Part shown: positions 24,896 through 33,267 of the stretch, piece after piece
How the letters are laid out: each line of letters starts with the position of its first letter
Position numbering within the stretch: position 1 is the first letter of the stretch
From: Streptomyces phaeochromogenes
GTDB taxonomy: Bacteria > Actinomycetota > Actinomycetes > Streptomycetales > Streptomycetaceae
NCBI RefSeq assembly: GCF_001418655.1
Contig: NZ_LIQZ01000196.1
Coordinates: forward strand, 1-46,443
DNA length: 46,443 bases
Reading direction: 5' to 3'
Notes under the pieces: generated by a model
Databases searched by the model: none
What the model was told of the DNA's origin: nothing
What the model saw: only the letters and a program-made list of their open reading frames with translations
Translations under genes and position numbers: made by a program

Positions 24896-25034
24896 CGAAC
24901 TCGCGCGCAGCGGATTCAGTCCGTTCAGGCAAAGTTGACGATCCGACAGGACAAAATGAACATTTCCGCAGTTCAGAGGCCTACGCAGGTGGGGCGGGTG
25001 GGACTCGAACCCACGGCCGACGGATTATGAGTCC
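24896..25034. repeat. 139-bp direct repeat containing the tRNA 3' half (internal attachment site)
   Basis: This segment repeats 32616-32754 without any gap (offset exactly 7,720 bp), with 13 mismatches in 139 bases. The last 43 bases (24992-25034) are identical to the 3' half of the tRNA(CAT) gene, from the anticodon loop to the acceptor stem. No 5' half is present, so this is not a functional tRNA. It is the expected structure of an att site between two tandemly inserted elements. Confidence 0.88.
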
Positions 25035-25262
25035 TTTGAGGATCTTGGCGGTCCTTGCCGATCAACGCTCATCCTTGACGTTTTCGCAGGCCAGATACGG
25101 TTATCCATGTTGGGGTTAGCCAGCCCTTGTCAGTCTGTGCCTGTCCTTGCGGCCTCAACTCGGCCTCAATGAGGCCCGACAGGATCGTGCCGAAAGCTTG
25201 AAGGACGATCACGCCAGCTCAAGGACGGCCTTCGAACCCGCCCGCAGCGGATTCCCTTTCCA

Positions 25263-25997
25263 ATGCGCAGAGGTTCCACCCTGGTGCTCTGGGGCCGAGC
25301 CTCTGTTGCCTTCATCGCAGGCCATCGGCCGTCGACGGGCTACACCAGAGCAAGCTGCGTGGCCCAGGCTTCCTTCGTCCAGGACGTGATTGGAGCATTC
25401 CCACGGGCGTGGGGAGCAGTGTTGATCGCCGACGTCGTGGCCATCACCGAGCAACTGGGGCTGGAGCGACCGGTCCTGGTCGGCCAGTCGCTCGGCGGCC
25501 ACACCGCGATGCTCACCACCGCCTCCCACCCCGAAATGGTGCGCGGACTTGTCCTCGTCGAAGCCGGCCCCGACGGCCCGAATCCGAACGGCCCCAAAGA
25601 GATCGGCGACTGGTTCGACTCATGGGCGACCCCATTCCCTTCACGTGCAGCGGCGGCCGAATTCTTCGGCGGCGGACCAGTGGTCACGGACTGGGCAGCA
25701 GGACTGGAAAAGCACAACGGCACCTGGCACCCGCGCTTCGACCGGGACGTCACGGTCGCCGCACTGACGGAAAAAGCCCAGCACTCCTTCGACCACGAAT
25801 GGCGGCAGATCACCTGCCCCATCCTCGTCGCGCTCGCCCAGTCGAGCGTCCTCTCCGAGTCAGACGTCGACAAGATGCTCCAGCAGCCACCCACAACTGT
25901 GGCGATGAGCGTTCCCAGCACCAACCACGACCTGCACCTCGAACGACCGGAACTCCTCCACACCACGCTCTTGGAGTTCCTGGACACACTTACCTGA
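25263..25997 (+). pseudogene. 5'-truncated alpha/beta hydrolase
   Basis: From about 25420 the frame encodes an alpha/beta-hydrolase: DVVAITEQLGLERPVLVGQSLGGH with the nucleophile Ser in GQSLGG, VRGLVLVEAGPDG, a cap region, and the catalytic His in NHDLHL. The first third of the fold (the strands with the HG oxyanion motif) is missing. The 50 codons before 25420 are unrelated and have poor coding bias. The frame is open from an ATG at 25263, so a chimeric protein of 244 aa could be made, but activity is doubtful. Confidence 0.65.
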
Positions 25998-26018
25998 ACC
26001 ATCCATAGATCTTGACGT

Positions 26019-27479
26019 TTACTCCAGCAGCGGGCTGCGGTCCGTCAGTTGCTTCAGCACCTCGGTCAATGACATCCCCCTCGCCCGCTCCAGCGCCACG
26101 CCTAGGGCTTTCAGATCTGCGCGCGCCTGGGCGTCCTTGGTTCCGACCCGGTCGGCGAGCTCGCTCAGCAGGGCGAGACCCAGGTCAACGTCTTCGTCAC
26201 CCGCCACGGACTTCCCGTCTCGAATCACCTTCCCCGCACGTTCGAGCAACGAGGCAGCCCGGCCCGCCAATCGCTCGTCGGCGAACAGTAAGGGAGCAAC
26301 GGGCAGTGCGACCCTTTCGATGAGCGTGATCCACTCCCGACCAGCCTCGGTGCTCGCGAGCAGTTGGTCGCGGACCCGTCGCATTGCGTCCACCTCGGTC
26401 TGGCGCTTCAGCAGCCGCAGTCCGATCAGGTCGAAGGCGCAGATGGTCTGCTGGGCGAGGGCCAGCAGACCCGCTTTGGCGTCACGCTTGATGAGCGTCG
26501 GGTCCGGCGGATGGAAGGAATCTTCCGCGCTGCGAACCACCGGGCCCGTTTCGATAGTGAAGCCGTACGTTTTACGGAGTGTGGGATGCGCGATGTGCCG
26601 ACTGTAGGCGTAATCGCTCTGAGTGCCGGTGGTGGCGTATAGCACCCATGCCTTCTGCGGGGTGTACACGCGCCCGCGTACCGCCGCGATCGCGTCGACG
26701 ACCCGTTGCGCGACGGTTGTGAAGCGCAGCAGGTCTTGGGGCGGGATGTACTCCCGATAGCCCGGGGTACCGATGGGCGCGCAGGTTCCAGTGGGCAGGT
26801 TCGTGAACCGCTCCGCCGGGTTGTCCGTCTGGCTGTCGGCGTGGCCCCACGGATACAGGACGAGTTCAGAGTAGGAGTGCACGTCCGCGAAACTGTGGAT
26901 GGGCTGCGTGTCCAGCAGGTGTTTGACGTTGCGGGTTTCTGGCTCGGAGAACGCGCGAGACCCGACGAAGGCCACGTGGCAGGGGCTACATGAGGTGTGG
27001 TCGTTAGTCACGCCCCAGAGGATGTCCGCGTTGCGGTTGAGGTCGACCCCATCGCATGCGGTGCCCGGGTTGTCATGAAGGTTCTTGCGCCACATGCTGT
27101 CGACGGTCATCACCCGGTCACGGCCGTCGGGGTTGCAGCAGGGCACGATCCACACATCGAGGCTCTCCAGAATGAGCTTGACGTCCAGGGCGGTCCAAGT
27201 CCGTCCGCCGTACACGACGTCAGTGCCGTTCAGGTAGCTCACGACGAGGTCGACGGCAAGTTCCACCAGGGCGTCGGGGTTCATCAACTCGCGCGCGTGG
27301 GTGCCGCCCACGAACAGGACACCCCGGCGGTTTCCGCCCGCGCCGGCTCGCAGCCGCAGGGCGAACACCGGGCGCCCCTGGATGGAGGACTCGGGCAGTT
27401 GGGTCCTCGTGCACAGTTGCGGGAACCATGCGGCGAGAAATGAGGTCACCGAATCGAGCTGAGCGACCGTCCGGTACAT
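26019..27479 (-). CDS. M14-family zinc carboxypeptidase
   Basis: The 486-aa protein has a complete M14 active site: zinc ligands His61 and Glu64 (GTHARELMNP) and His201 (HSYSE), the substrate-binding Asn148-Arg149, and the catalytic Glu310 (YGFTIETGP). The peptidase domain covers about residues 1-340. The remaining 145 residues are helical and not recognised. No signal peptide is seen, so it may act inside the cell. The ATG at 27479 overlaps the stop of the small upstream gene as ATGA. Leu397 is encoded by TTA, which in Streptomyces makes translation depend on the bldA tRNA. Confidence 0.9.
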   Translation of the reverse strand: MYRTVAQLDSVTSFLAAWFPQLCTRTQLPESSIQGRPVFALRLRAGAGGNRRGVLFVGGTHARELMNPDALVELAVDLVVSYLNGTDVVYGGRTWTALDVKLILESLDVWIVPCCNPDGRDRVMTVDSMWRKNLHDNPGTACDGVDLNRNADILWGVTNDHTSCSPCHVAFVGSRAFSEPETRNVKHLLDTQPIHSFADVHSYSELVLYPWGHADSQTDNPAERFTNLPTGTCAPIGTPGYREYIPPQDLLRFTTVAQRVVDAIAAVRGRVYTPQKAWVLYATTGTQSDYAYSRHIAHPTLRKTYGFTIETGPVVRSAEDSFHPPDPTLIKRDAKAGLLALAQQTICAFDLIGLRLLKRQTEVDAMRRVRDQLLASTEAGREWITLIERVALPVAPLLFADERLAGRAASLLERAGKVIRDGKSVAGDEDVDLGLALLSELADRVGTKDAQARADLKALGVALERARGMSLTEVLKQLTDRSPLLE

Positions 27480-27823
27480 CACGCGCCCCCCAACCGCTCG
27501 ATGCCCTGGACGCGCTCCTCCAGCCAAGCCCTGACCGAGTCGTCCTGTTCCACCAGTTCGACGGGGAGCGGCCGCACCGGTATCGAGGCGTGCAAATGGA
27601 CTTCGTAGCCGCTCTCCAAGAGTCGTCGGCACTCATCCGGGATGACGAGCACCCGAACCCTGCCCTCCGCATCGGGGATCCAGTCCAGATCCAGATCTGC
27701 GACGCCGTGGAGATCGAGGTTCATCGCACCCGGGTGGACCGTGGCGTCGAAACGCACCGTGGGGTTTTCACCCTCGGCGTCCCGGGGTGGATGCCGTTGT
27801 GCGCGTTCGGACGGTTCGTTCAT
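27479..27823 (-). CDS. Small protein coupled to the M14 carboxypeptidase
   Basis: The 114-aa product starts at ATG 27823 after a GGGAGA ribosome binding site and overlaps the carboxypeptidase start by 4 bp. Its acidic middle (MNLDLHGVADLDLDWIPDAEGRVRVLVIPDE) and end (EVHLHASIPVRPLPVELVEQDD, then WLEERVQGIERLGG) show good codon bias, so the gene is real. I do not recognise a named family. Coupling suggests a dedicated partner, such as an inhibitor, pro-region or adaptor of the peptidase; this is an inference from position only. Confidence 0.7.
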   Translation of the reverse strand: MNEPSERAQRHPPRDAEGENPTVRFDATVHPGAMNLDLHGVADLDLDWIPDAEGRVRVLVIPDECRRLLESGYEVHLHASIPVRPLPVELVEQDDSVRAWLEERVQGIERLGGA

Positions 27824-28516
27824 ATCCGTCTCCCTCGGTGCATATCCGTCTTGCTGAGGAACCACAGCCGACGGGCGCGCAGATGCGCGGGGAGGGACAG
27901 CAGAAACAGAGCACGGCGCCGACCAGGAAGGGGATGGCCGGGAAAGATCAGCTTCCCTGAGTGGTCGAAGCGGCTGGCACGGTCTGAGCGATGAAAGCGG
28001 CCCGGTCACCGCAACCACCGAGATCCGAAGAAGCTGACTAAACCTAACAATCCACCACTACTGCCGATACTGGAACCGGGCTGGTCCGCTGTCAACTTCG
28101 ACGCCAGAACTGGTAGTTGACGCCTCCAGAACCACTGATCAGCACCTCTCGCACAACGGGGGAACCTCAACCCCCAACGATCGAGTTCCTGTTGGCGAGG
28201 TCTTGGCGGAGGAGTCCTGGCATGCCTCTCAATGGGCACCCTGAGCGACGCACAAGATTATTTCAGTACCACGTACGGAATCTCATGCCTTCACCATCCC
28301 AACCGGACTCAAACTCCGGATTGAAATTTCAAGTTCCGGAAAATAAAAGCTCACTGGAGTGCAAGTCCACTGGAGTGACGAACCGGTACCAAGCAGGCAG
28401 ATGAGGGCCCAGGGAATCCGCCCAAGGTCAACCATTTTTACGCCATAGCACCCCGTCGACACGAGCAGTCATCGGGTGTAGCACTTAAGCAAGAAAGGCC
28501 ATCAGGGAGGGGTCCC
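27824..28516. promoter_or_regulatory. Low-GC 690-bp gap with palindromes between the two peptidase loci
   Basis: No gene is visible. The region is clearly less GC-rich than its surroundings. It holds TCCGGA (28315-28320), the perfect palindrome TTGAAATTTCAA (28321-28332) and TCCGGA (28335-28340), forming a near-symmetric 26-bp unit. It also has two copies of CACTGGAGTG (28352-28361 and 28368-28377), a 7-bp inverted repeat GTCAACT...AGTTGAC around 28096-28126, and a direct repeat CATATCCGTCT (27821 and 27840). These lie 140-200 bp upstream of the M4 protease and are candidate regulator sites. Confidence 0.5.
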
Positions 28517-29590
28517 ATGCAATTTGTCTGCTCGTTCGTACCCGCCCACATCCTCGACCACATTGCGAGGGTCCATGCGCGGGAAAGCCTCGATCCAACT
28601 GACGCCCAGCGATCTGCCGTTTTATCAGAGGAGTTTCGCAGGGCGCGGACCCAGGCCCCCTTGTCCGTGCCGAACACGCCCGCTCTGCAAGAGCTCGGCG
28701 AGGGACTGGTCGAAGGTATCCAGATCCCCCAGCCTGGATCGGCCGGCGTCGTGATCTATGACGATCTGCATCAGTGGACGTACAACGTGCAGGCCGTCCG
28801 TGGCGAGGGAGACCCGGCCGTGCCCGGCCAGAACGCCAACGACGCGTACGACCACATGCACAAGGTCCTGCAGTACTACCGGGACAAGCTCGGACGCAAT
28901 TCGCTGGACAATTCCGGACTGAACGTGATCACTAACGTGAATTTCGGAGTCGGATTCGATAACGCGTTCTTCGACCCGACCGCGCTACTCATGGTATTCG
29001 GGAACGGCAGCAATGTTGTCTTCCGAGACCTGACCGGTGACATCGACGTGGCCGCCCACGAACTCACCCACGGCGTGACTCAATTCACCAGCGGGCTGAA
29101 CTACACTGCCGACCAAAGCGGCGCCCTAAATGAGTCGTTCAGCGACATGATTGCCTCGGCGATCGACGCATGGGTCAATGGCCACGACGCAGCCAGTCAC
29201 GACTGGCTTATTGGCGATGACATCATGGCACCAAACCTCAACGGTGAGGCGCTGCGCAGCATGGCGGAACCCGGCACCGCGTACGACAACCCCGTTATGG
29301 GTCGCGATCCGCAACCGCGTGACATGAGCGGCTATTTCGAACCTGCGGACCCGCACCTGATGTCGGGCATCACCAACCGTTGGTTCTACCTGATCTGCCG
29401 CGAAATAGGCATCAACGAAGGCGCTCTGATCATGTATCAGACGCTGCAGAACCTGTGGCCGACAGCCAAGTTCAGTGATGCCGCCTCGGTCGCCGCATCT
29501 CAGGCAGCGATCCTCGCCACGAACAAGAAGGTGTCCCGCGACGCTCCTCAGGTGGTACGGGCCACGGCGCGACAGCAAGGCATCTGGTAG
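28517..29590 (+). CDS. Protealysin-like M4 metallopeptidase
   Basis: The 357-aa protein has no signal peptide. Its first 50 residues (QFVCSFVPAHILDHIARV) are the short protealysin-type propeptide with a Cys that may act as inhibitory switch. The thermolysin-type catalytic domain has HELTH (His181, Glu182, His185), the third zinc ligand Glu206 in GALNESFSD, and the catalytic His280 in DPHLMSG. This points to an intracellular or unconventionally released protease that removes its own prosegment. The ATG at 28517 follows GGAGGGG. Leu36 is a TTA codon (28622-28624), so expression probably needs bldA. It is divergent from the M14 locus. Confidence 0.92.
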   Translation: MQFVCSFVPAHILDHIARVHARESLDPTDAQRSAVLSEEFRRARTQAPLSVPNTPALQELGEGLVEGIQIPQPGSAGVVIYDDLHQWTYNVQAVRGEGDPAVPGQNANDAYDHMHKVLQYYRDKLGRNSLDNSGLNVITNVNFGVGFDNAFFDPTALLMVFGNGSNVVFRDLTGDIDVAAHELTHGVTQFTSGLNYTADQSGALNESFSDMIASAIDAWVNGHDAASHDWLIGDDIMAPNLNGEALRSMAEPGTAYDNPVMGRDPQPRDMSGYFEPADPHLMSGITNRWFYLICREIGINEGALIMYQTLQNLWPTAKFSDAASVAASQAAILATNKKVSRDAPQVVRATARQQGIW

Positions 29591-29925
29591 CAGCACGACA
29601 AGCCCCTTTCCTGCGGTAATGGCACCTGCTGGCAGGGGCCCTGCACCGTACTTCGCCGCCATGCCGTCCCACGGTGGGAGGCCCCCGGACCGTCTTGAGT
29701 TCTAGTGGTTGTCGCAACACCCCAGTTCACGGGGTGCGATGGACTTCGAGATCCGCAAGGACAATAGGCCGGGGGCCGGGAAGCTGGCTTTATTCACGAG
29801 TAGCGGTTCTGGCCCGCTTTCCGTGATGCGCGCACGCTGAGTGACGGCTGGTGCTCTGATCAGGCTTCGGGAAATTGCGTGAAAATAGCCAGGGCCGACC
29901 TTGGTGTGGTCGACAGTGCAGCGTC
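29591..29925. other. Gap with the left margin of an ISL3-type element
   Basis: There is no intact gene. A minus-strand frame ending at 29702 (SLRISKSIAPRELG) looks like the tail of some transposase but is too short to name. The stretch from about 29851 (CTCTGATCAGGCTTCGGG) to the transposase start at 29926 resembles the left terminal region of streptomycete ISL3 elements; no terminal inverted repeat pair could be confirmed. Confidence 0.4.
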
Positions 29926-30820
29926 GTGGAAGAGACGTCGCCCCGCCTGGAGGGTCTGCTGTTGCCGTCCATCGCGGATGTGTCGGTGCTGTCGCTGGAG
30001 GTGAGTCATGAGGCGATACGCATCGATCTCTGCAGTACGGCGGCCGGGGCGGCATGCCCGGACTGTGGGAGCGAGTCGACCCGGGTGCACAGCTCTTACC
30101 TGCGGTTTCCTGCGGACGTACCGAGTGGCGGACGTCTGGTGGTCCTCCGACTGCGAGTCCGGCGGTTCTTCTGTCCGGAGTCTTCCTGCGCTCGGCGGAC
30201 GTTCGCTGAGCAGATGCCGGGACTGACCCGGCGGCACAGCAGGTGGACGGAGCGGTTGCGGGCGACTCTTGCCACGGTGGGTCCCGCCCGTGCCTTCGCG
30301 TCCTGGTCCCCGATCCCGAGGGGAAGCCGACGAACCGGCGCCCCCCGGGGAGAAGGCGGACTCTCCATGGCGGAGCGAGCGGTTCGCCAACCGCGTCCGA
30401 ACCAGGCACGCCACGGTCCACGCGCTGCTGGAAGCCGGCCACAGCCGCCGTTCCATCGGGCGTCAGCTCCAGATGACCCACCACACCGTCAAAAGCCTCG
30501 CCGACGCTGCGAAGCCGGAAGACCTCTTTCGAGGCCAGTGGCAGCACAACAGGACCTCCGTCCTCGACGAGTACAAGCCCTGCCCGGACGAACGCTGGGA
30601 CGAGGGCTGTACCAGCGCCTGGAAGCTCTGGGAAGAGATCGTCCCCCTTGGGCTATCGCGGCAGCTACGGCCGGGTCAGCGCCTACCTGCGAGAGAAGCC
30701 CACCTCGCCACGGCCGGTCACCGCGCAACCGCCGGCACCCCGCGTGGTGACGAGACGGATCCTCAGCCGACCCGAGACGCTGACCGGGCGCGCTGGAAGC
30801 AGGCGTACGGCAAGTGACCG
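29926..30820 (+). mobile_element. Degenerate ISL3-family transposase
   Basis: The N-terminal part (from GTG 29926) encodes the ISL3 zinc ribbon: AACPDCGSESTRVHSSYLR and CPESSCARRTFAEQMPGLT, then RWTERLRATLATVG. After about 30285 the frame changes and the central DDE catalytic domain is missing. From about 30310 a second frame carries the C-terminal part: ERFANRVRTRHATVHALLEAG, QWQHNRTSVLDEYKP and WDEGCTSAWKLWEEI. A third frame continues at about 30648 with GYRGSYGRVSAYLREK. One internal deletion and at least one frameshift make it inactive. Confidence 0.8.
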
Positions 30821-30849
30821 ACAGGGCAGAGTCTCAAGCAGACTCGTGA

Positions 30850-31233
30850 TCAGCCGCCGTTGACGTCGTACAGCCTCCAGGCCGGGTAGCGCACGGCCGT
30901 GCCTCCCTGCTCGCCACCGTCCAGAAGCTTTCGGCGTTGCAGCATCAGCCGCAGGTGGCGTGCCGCGTCGTTGTCGTCGTCGGGTCCCGGATCGAGCAGC
31001 ACGGCGCTTGAGGCAGGGCTGTCGGAGGTCCTTACAAGCGCGTCGGCCGGGTGCCCGTTGACGCACTCGCCGAGTGTGACGGTTGCTCCGGCAGGTGCGG
31101 ACAGTACCTGGTAAAGGCGCCGCAGCAGTTCGTCTCCATTGTTTTCACGGGTGAGAGGAGCGCGTTCGACGGCGTCCTGAAGTGCGGCGGCGACACCGCC
31201 TTGACGGTGCCAGAGGTCCTTGTCTCCCAACAT
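30850..31233 (-). CDS. Hypothetical protein, possibly a 3' fragment
   Basis: The minus strand encodes DLWHRQGGVAAALQDAVERAP, DELLRRLYQVLSAPAGATVTLG and ends VRYPAWRLYDVNGG. Codon bias supports coding, but I do not recognise the family. An ATG at 31233 would give 127 aa but has no ribosome binding site and overlaps the start region of the divergent plus-strand gene. It therefore may be the 3' remnant of a longer gene cut at about 31230. Confidence 0.4.
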   Translation of the reverse strand: MLGDKDLWHRQGGVAAALQDAVERAPLTRENNGDELLRRLYQVLSAPAGATVTLGECVNGHPADALVRTSDSPASSAVLLDPGPDDDNDAARHLRLMLQRRKLLDGGEQGGTAVRYPAWRLYDVNGG

Positions 31234-32028
31234 GCCGACCCGCGACTGCCCGACTGGGCCGTCCACCCGCTGCCCGAGGATTCCCTGGAACTGCTCGCTG
31301 AGTGGTCCCAAGCGACTGACTGGCCCGCTGCCGAAGGTTTCCTCCGCACGCACGCCAACCGGCTCCAGCAACCTGGCCTACGACACGACCTCGACCTGGC
31401 TGCGGCCCTCTTTCCCGGCGATGAGGCCATCGACAGCCTGGCAGCCGTCCTTGCCGAAGCCGATTCCCAAGGCTTCGACACCGTCCTGGACTACGGGCGG
31501 CGCAACCACAACGCGCGGGTGCTACTCCAGGCATGGATCGACACGTCGACCTGGACGGGCTCCAGAGACTTCCTGGACGAGCACAACAGCGCCCTGCGCC
31601 AGCCCGAGATCGAAACCCTCCTCGCCGACAGCCACGACCCGATCGCCCGCCAGCACGCGGCCATTCTCGAACTCACCGCCGAACTCCCCCACGACCAGGT
31701 CTACGAGATCGTCACCAACCTGGATACCGCCACCGAACACGCCTTCCACGCCATCGACCAGGCAGACATCACATTCCTTCGCCGCATCCTGGACGCCCAC
31801 ACGAACCCGATGACCAACGCACCCGGGGCCCTGTTCGCCACCGTCATATCCCTGGCCAACAACCACACTGCCGAAGCTGGCCAACTCGCCAAGCTAATCG
31901 CTCAGCACGCCACCCACGTCCAGCGCCGCGCCTACGCCATCCACCTACGCACCCTCGCCCAGCACAACAGTGAACTCGCCCCCGCGGAAGAACTCGCCGA
32001 CCTTATCGATCCCGACAACAACTCCTGA
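31207..32028 (+). CDS. Helical-repeat protein, hypothetical
   Basis: Coding bias and alpha-helical repeats are clear from about 31250 to the stop at 32028. Two related units are visible: TDWPAAEGFLRTHANRLQQP and STWTGSRDFLDEHNSALRQP, spaced about 83 residues apart. They resemble the all-helical repeats found in large TPR or CHAT-type streptomycete proteins. A GTG at 31207 gives 273 aa; the frame is open further upstream but that part is antisense to the neighbouring frame. The true N-terminus may have been lost. Function is unknown. Confidence 0.5.
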   Translation: MPEVLVSQHADPRLPDWAVHPLPEDSLELLAEWSQATDWPAAEGFLRTHANRLQQPGLRHDLDLAAALFPGDEAIDSLAAVLAEADSQGFDTVLDYGRRNHNARVLLQAWIDTSTWTGSRDFLDEHNSALRQPEIETLLADSHDPIARQHAAILELTAELPHDQVYEIVTNLDTATEHAFHAIDQADITFLRRILDAHTNPMTNAPGALFATVISLANNHTAEAGQLAKLIAQHATHVQRRAYAIHLRTLAQHNSELAPAEELADLIDPDNNS

Positions 32029-32615
32029 CGAGGCACCCACACCCCGCAGCCCCAACCCCGCACGACCCGCAGCTGAGCGCGGCTCACCCTTCCGCCGGCG
32101 GAAAGCGCACGCTGGGCGATGGCAGGTCTGGCCGAACGCACACAGCCCAGCTCCCGCAACCACCCGCGAGATGACGCCCTCGGGTACGCGGAGCCGCCGC
32201 ACGCTTGGTTGGATCAGAGGTTGCATCACCCAGCGCCCCCGACATCGGTCTCCAACCGGCGGAGCGGTACAAGGCCGCGGTGCTCCATCGGGGCAGTTTT
32301 CAGTACGGGCCGTTTCCGGTGCAGCACTCTCGTCAGATGACCGTTGTATACCAGTCCTCCGGCGACCAGCACCTCGAACGTGATCATGCCCAGTTCGGCA
32401 ATTGCCAGCCCACACGGAACCTGCTGCCGGAGCACCCCAGAACGGGCGCAGCGGAGGAAGTTGCACGTCCTTACCGACACCCTGCGGCCTCAACACGGCC
32501 TCACGATCTTGAAATGCAGCCCGAGAGACGCGACCAAGACGGTCGACGACAACCGCAATCGCTCACATCGTCGCAGGTCAGAGGGGTCCTCTACTCCCCG
32601 AGTCACACCGCGCCT
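32029..32615. other. Gene-free right end of segment E2
   Basis: No supported gene. Recognisable pieces are a GGGCAGTTTTCAGTACGGGC-type motif at 32290-32317, similar to 24633-24659, and GCGGCCTCAACACGGCCTCA near 32485, similar to GCGGCCTCAACTCGGCCTCA near 25150 at the left end of the same segment. Such arms are expected at the ends of an integrated element. Confidence 0.45.
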
Positions 32616-32754
32616 CGAACTCGCGAGCAGCGGATTCAGTCCGTTCAGGCAAAGTTGACACTCCGACACCCAAAAATGAACGTTTCCGCAGGTCAGAGAC
32701 CTGCACAGGTAGGGCGGGTGGGACTCGAACCCACGGCCGACGGATTATGAGTCC
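32616..32754. repeat. 139-bp direct repeat, right copy, overlapping the tRNA 3' half (putative attR)
   Basis: Second copy of the repeat at 24896-25034. Here the last 44 bases are part of the intact tRNA gene. Mismatches between the copies are confined to the 95 bp outside the tRNA, which is consistent with an att core inside the tRNA and related element ends outside it. Confidence 0.85.
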
Positions 32755-32783
32755 GCTGCTCTAACCGGCTGAGCTACCGCCCC
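32710..32783 (-). tRNA. tRNA with CAU anticodon (elongator tRNA-Met; tRNA-Ile2 not excluded)
   Basis: A complete 74-nt cloverleaf: acceptor GGGGCGG pairs with CCGCCCT, D-stem GCTC/GAGC, anticodon stem GCGGA/TCCGT around CTCATAA, and T-arm GTGGG-TTCGAGT-CCCAC, with discriminator A. CCA is not encoded. The anticodon CAU fits elongator methionine; a lysidine-modified isoleucine tRNA has the same DNA anticodon, so identity needs comparison. It is not the initiator. Its 3' half is the apparent integration target of the island to the left. Confidence 0.92.
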
Positions 32784-32950
32784 ATTACGGCGCGTCGCGC
32801 ACATTTGTGCGCGCCGTCTGCCGCAGCATAGCCGCTCATACGATCTCCTGCTTCGGATGGTCGACTTCGCCTGCCCTGGAGGACCCCACCTGGGGCGGAG
32901 CGGTTCCCGAGGACATGAAAAAGGACCCCGACGGGGTCCTCGTTCGCCTG

Positions 32951-33023
32951 CTCTCCCGACTGGACTCGAACCAGTAACCTGCCGGTTAACAGCCGGCTGC
33001 TCTGCCAATTGAGCTACGGAAGA
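32951..33023 (-). tRNA. tRNA-Asn (GUU), first copy
   Basis: A complete 73-nt cloverleaf with acceptor TCTTCCG / CGGGAGA, anticodon loop CTGTTAA (GUU), T-arm ACTGG-TTCGAGT-CCAGT and discriminator G. The body is identical to the second tRNA-Asn immediately upstream; only the acceptor stems differ, each with compensating pairs. Confidence 0.95.
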
Positions 33024-33029
33024 CCGAAG

Positions 33030-33102
33030 CTCCCCCGACTGGACTCGAACCAGTAACCTGCCGGTTAACAGCCGGCTGCTCTGCCAATTGAGCTACAGGG
33101 GA
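33030..33102 (-). tRNA. tRNA-Asn (GUU), second copy
   Basis: A complete 73-nt cloverleaf with acceptor TCCCCTG / CGGGGGA, anticodon loop CTGTTAA and discriminator G. It is separated from the first copy by only 6 bp, so both come from one precursor transcript. The identical bodies with different acceptor stems suggest gene conversion of the central part. Confidence 0.96.
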
Positions 33103-33267
33103 TTGCCTCGTTGCATCGAACGTACCTCCCTGGGTATTCGCCAGGGGGCGTGCGCTCGCTGCGACACATACATTAGCGCAAGCAGGGGGGTGCTCCGCCA
33201 ATCGGTAATCCCCGCCTGCGACCGACGCCGCCGCAAGGGACCGACTCACAAGAGAAGGGTGGCCGCC

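Noticed and set aside
24223..24932. Long minus-strand open frames of about 210 codons before the internal att site
   Set aside because: Amino-acid composition is Arg/Gly/Pro-rich as in shadow frames, there is no start signal or family, and the frames cross regions with coding bias on other frames.
25035..32615. An integrase, excisionase or replication gene for the E2 element
   Set aside because: I looked for tyrosine-recombinase R-H-R-Y signatures and Rep/Pri motifs in the listed frames and saw none; only the ISL3 transposase remains.
32745..33102. Open frames reading PVAQLAEQPAVNRQVTGSSPV across the tRNA genes
   Set aside because: This is the well-known translation artefact of tRNA sequences read as protein.
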